A DNA stretch of 64,000 nucleotides from an uncultured Candidatus Melainabacteria bacterium (GTDB taxonomy: Bacteria > Cyanobacteriota > Vampirovibrionia > Gastranaerophilales > Gastranaerophilaceae): assembly GCA_934718275.1 (NCBI GenBank), contig CAKUZD010000002.1, forward strand, positions 62,001-126,000, in the 5' to 3' direction. A model generated the notes under the pieces. The model made no database searches and was not told the origin of the DNA. It saw only the letters and a list, made by a program, of their open reading frames with translations. The position numbers and the translations under genes were made by a program. Shown here in pieces: positions 62,602-64,000 of this stretch; within the stretch, counting starts at the first letter, position 1, and every line of letters begins with the position of its first letter.

Positions 62602-63573
62602 ATGGAAGTAAAAGCAATTAATACCCTAAATTTTAAAGGTAGAAACCATTCAAAAGTTCATGATAAAAAACATAAAATAGAAAATGATTTTCCTCAAATG
62701 GCCGCTCCGGCATCTCAGAATTCTTCTGATGCTATGAAGAATATGGTGTTAGGGCTAATGGCTTTAGGTGCAGCAAGTTCTGCATTATCGAGCTGTACTC
62801 CAGAAGTAACAGCATCTGCAACAGCAACATCAACAGCATCGGCTGTTGCAATTGGGGGAGGTCATCACAGAGATACTATTACAATAATTAAACCTGATAC
62901 AATTCATGAGACAGATACTGTCATTCATACAATAATCAAGCCAATTAATGTAAAAGACTACCCATATAATATTGGTGATTCATTAATCGCTCAAGGGCGG
63001 AATATTGGCGTTGATGTAGATGGTCCACTCCCTAACGGTAGCAACAATGTCGTTTATATGGGTTCAAAAGCTCATAATAGATATGATAACAAATTTTATG
63101 AGTCAATGGTGGATAGCATTGGAACTAACAAGAAAACTTTAGCTGTTGTAACTAAGGTTGTAGATATGTATGAAGACGGTAAACCAAAGACTTCTTATAT
63201 GAAAGCTTTAATTACTGATGTTCCGGGTAGAGGGATTAAAATTTCAAGATATGTTGCTAATACCGATAAAAAACCTGAAGAATATATGTGGAATTACGCC
63301 GGATATGAAGTAAGGTCTAATGGTAGAGATGGAAAACGTAATATTCGTTCAATTTTTGATAACAATAATGAACTTGTATATAGGGGAGATTATGAAAGAG
63401 GTGAAGATCCTGGAACTTTCTTATATGGTTCATTAATTTATGACGATAAAGGTGACCCTATATACAATGACAAGGGAGAACCTGAATTTGCTCAGTATGA
63501 TTTTGACCAAGCCGTAATTTATTCTGATTACGCAAAGACTTATACTCACCCGGGATGGGATTACGGTGAATAA
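62602..63573 (+). CDS. FKG-tagged lineage hypothetical protein with internal lipobox-like segment
   Basis: 323 residues from the ATG at 62602 (AGGAGG 11 nt upstream; the frame extends to 62545). It begins MEVKAINTLNFKGRNHSK, a polar 45-residue stretch, then a hydrophobic helix ending in a lipobox-like LSSC (VLGLMALGAASSALSSCTPE). The rest has a Ser/Thr/Ala stretch, a His/Asp-rich DTITIIKPDTIHETDTVIHT segment and a beta-rich domain. A signal this far from the N-terminus is unusual. No family recognised. The 238 bp before it hold only AT-rich sequence. Confidence 0.68.
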   Translation: MEVKAINTLNFKGRNHSKVHDKKHKIENDFPQMAAPASQNSSDAMKNMVLGLMALGAASSALSSCTPEVTASATATSTASAVAIGGGHHRDTITIIKPDTIHETDTVIHTIIKPINVKDYPYNIGDSLIAQGRNIGVDVDGPLPNGSNNVVYMGSKAHNRYDNKFYESMVDSIGTNKKTLAVVTKVVDMYEDGKPKTSYMKALITDVPGRGIKISRYVANTDKKPEEYMWNYAGYEVRSNGRDGKRNIRSIFDNNNELVYRGDYERGEDPGTFLYGSLIYDDKGDPIYNDKGEPEFAQYDFDQAVIYSDYAKTYTHPGWDYGE

Positions 63574-63595
63574 AAAATTATTTCTACACAACACA

Positions 63596-63624
63596 AAACA
63601 CCCTCTTGAACAAAGAGGGTGTTT
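63596..63624 (+). terminator. Terminator of the FKG-tagged gene
   Basis: AAACACCCTCTT / AAGAGGGTGTTT, a 12-bp perfect stem with loop GAACA; only a short T-run follows. Confidence 0.75.
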
Positions 63625-63642
63625 ACGTATATAATAAAAGTT

Positions 63643-64000
63643 ATGAAAACGTTAGCACAATTTATACAACACAGAAGGGATGAAATAGGTTTTTCTCCAA
63701 AAGGTTTAGCAAAGGAATGTAATTTGCCTTTGAGCTTGATTGAGGATATCGAGGCGGGTAAAGAATTGTTTTTACCTGTTACGGTTCGTCAGAATTTAGC
63801 GAAAGTTTTAAAATGTGAGCCACAAGAAATTAAGGTTTTAGAAAAAGATTTTACATCGTATATTGTTTCACAGGAGATTATTGATAGCTTGAAAGAACTT
63901 ATTTTAAAAGGAGCAGGTGGCTTGAAATGTCCTAAATGTGGAGCACCTTTAGTTACTCGTATAGCGAGGTTGTATGACTTGGAGGACAATCTAATGCTTC
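63643..64000 (+). CDS. XRE-type HTH and zinc-ribbon protein (cut by window end)
   Basis: An open frame from the ATG at 63643 reaches the window end: MKTLAQFIQHRRDEIGFSPK, then GLAKECNLPLSLIEDIEAGK (HTH), an acidic linker (VSQEIIDSLKELILKGAGG) and a zinc ribbon start CPKCGAPLVTR. At least 119 residues. TATAAT at 63630-63635 is 7 nt before the ATG with no Shine-Dalgarno. The partner of the CPKC pair lies beyond the window. Confidence 0.72.
   Translation, partial: MKTLAQFIQHRRDEIGFSPKGLAKECNLPLSLIEDIEAGKELFLPVTVRQNLAKVLKCEPQEIKVLEKDFTSYIVSQEIIDSLKELILKGAGGLKCPKCGAPLVTRIARLYDLEDNLML

Overview
The window looks like a low-GC (roughly 30%) chromosome segment from an anaerobic, probably gut-associated, non-photosynthetic relative of cyanobacteria of the Gastranaerophilales (Melainabacteria/Vampirovibrionia) type. 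This placement is inferred from gene style, not from a marker tree. The cues are many prepilin-like proteins with a GFTLAEVLITLxxIGVVAA-type N-terminus, oxygen-independent enzymes (NrdD/NrdG, hybrid cluster protein), a diderm-type periplasmic/lipoprotein set, and lineage-style hypothetical proteins whose N-termini carry an 'FKG' tag.

Layout. 1-7.5 kb: DUF4186 protein, a prepilin divergent from an XRE regulator, a UvrA paralogue lacking the UvrB-binding domain, an EF-hand protein, small ORFs, HxlR, a repeat protein and a zinc-ribbon/PH membrane protein. 7.5-14.6 kb: bioB, a lysozyme-like protein, pnuC, a second prepilin/HTH divergent pair, tRNA-Met, a small membrane protein and an HSL-type esterase. 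14.6-17.6 kb: tRNA-Glu, a repeat island, a cupin, a DUF805-like protein, and a prepilin gene interrupted at a G10 tract. 17.6-25.8 kb: DHA2 exporter, nrdD-nrdG and hcp, separated by two further repeat islands. 25.8-32.8 kb: a 1498-residue LysM/lysozyme/CHAP-like hydrolase, a decayed integration site at tRNA-Arg, and a hendecad coiled-coil gene interrupted at a G11 tract. 32.8-41.4 kb: alaS, a REP/RAYT locus, GH57 amylase, dut, another repeat island and rnpB. 41.4-49.3 kb: a fourth prepilin, lineage hypotheticals, and grpE-dnaJ-propeller-methyltransferase. 49.4-64 kb: murA-unknown-mfd, a parvulin lipoprotein, a LysM protein, rarA, a solute-binding protein, rpmB, a TonB-C protein, a MerR-like protein with recA, an FKG-tagged protein and an XRE/zinc-ribbon gene cut by the window end.

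The most striking signals are as follows. (1) Two unrelated genes are each put out of frame by exactly one base at a long poly-G tract with the same flanks (TC-Gn-CAAG). This suggests slipped-strand phase variation of a prepilin and of a coiled-coil protein. (2) A RAYT transposase gene carries a copy of its own REP palindrome inside the coding sequence and is flanked by more copies. (3) Mosaic intergenic repeat islands are built from at least five modules in different combinations. (4) A cell-wall hydrolase appears to have three LysM-like units inserted between its catalytic Cys and His. (5) Two prepilins are each divergent from a small HTH gene, and several XRE genes have a -10-like hexamer immediately before the start codon.

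Most housekeeping genes are intact and confidently assigned. Many small proteins are recognisable only as lineage hypotheticals. No CRISPR array, rRNA operon or complete prophage is visible.
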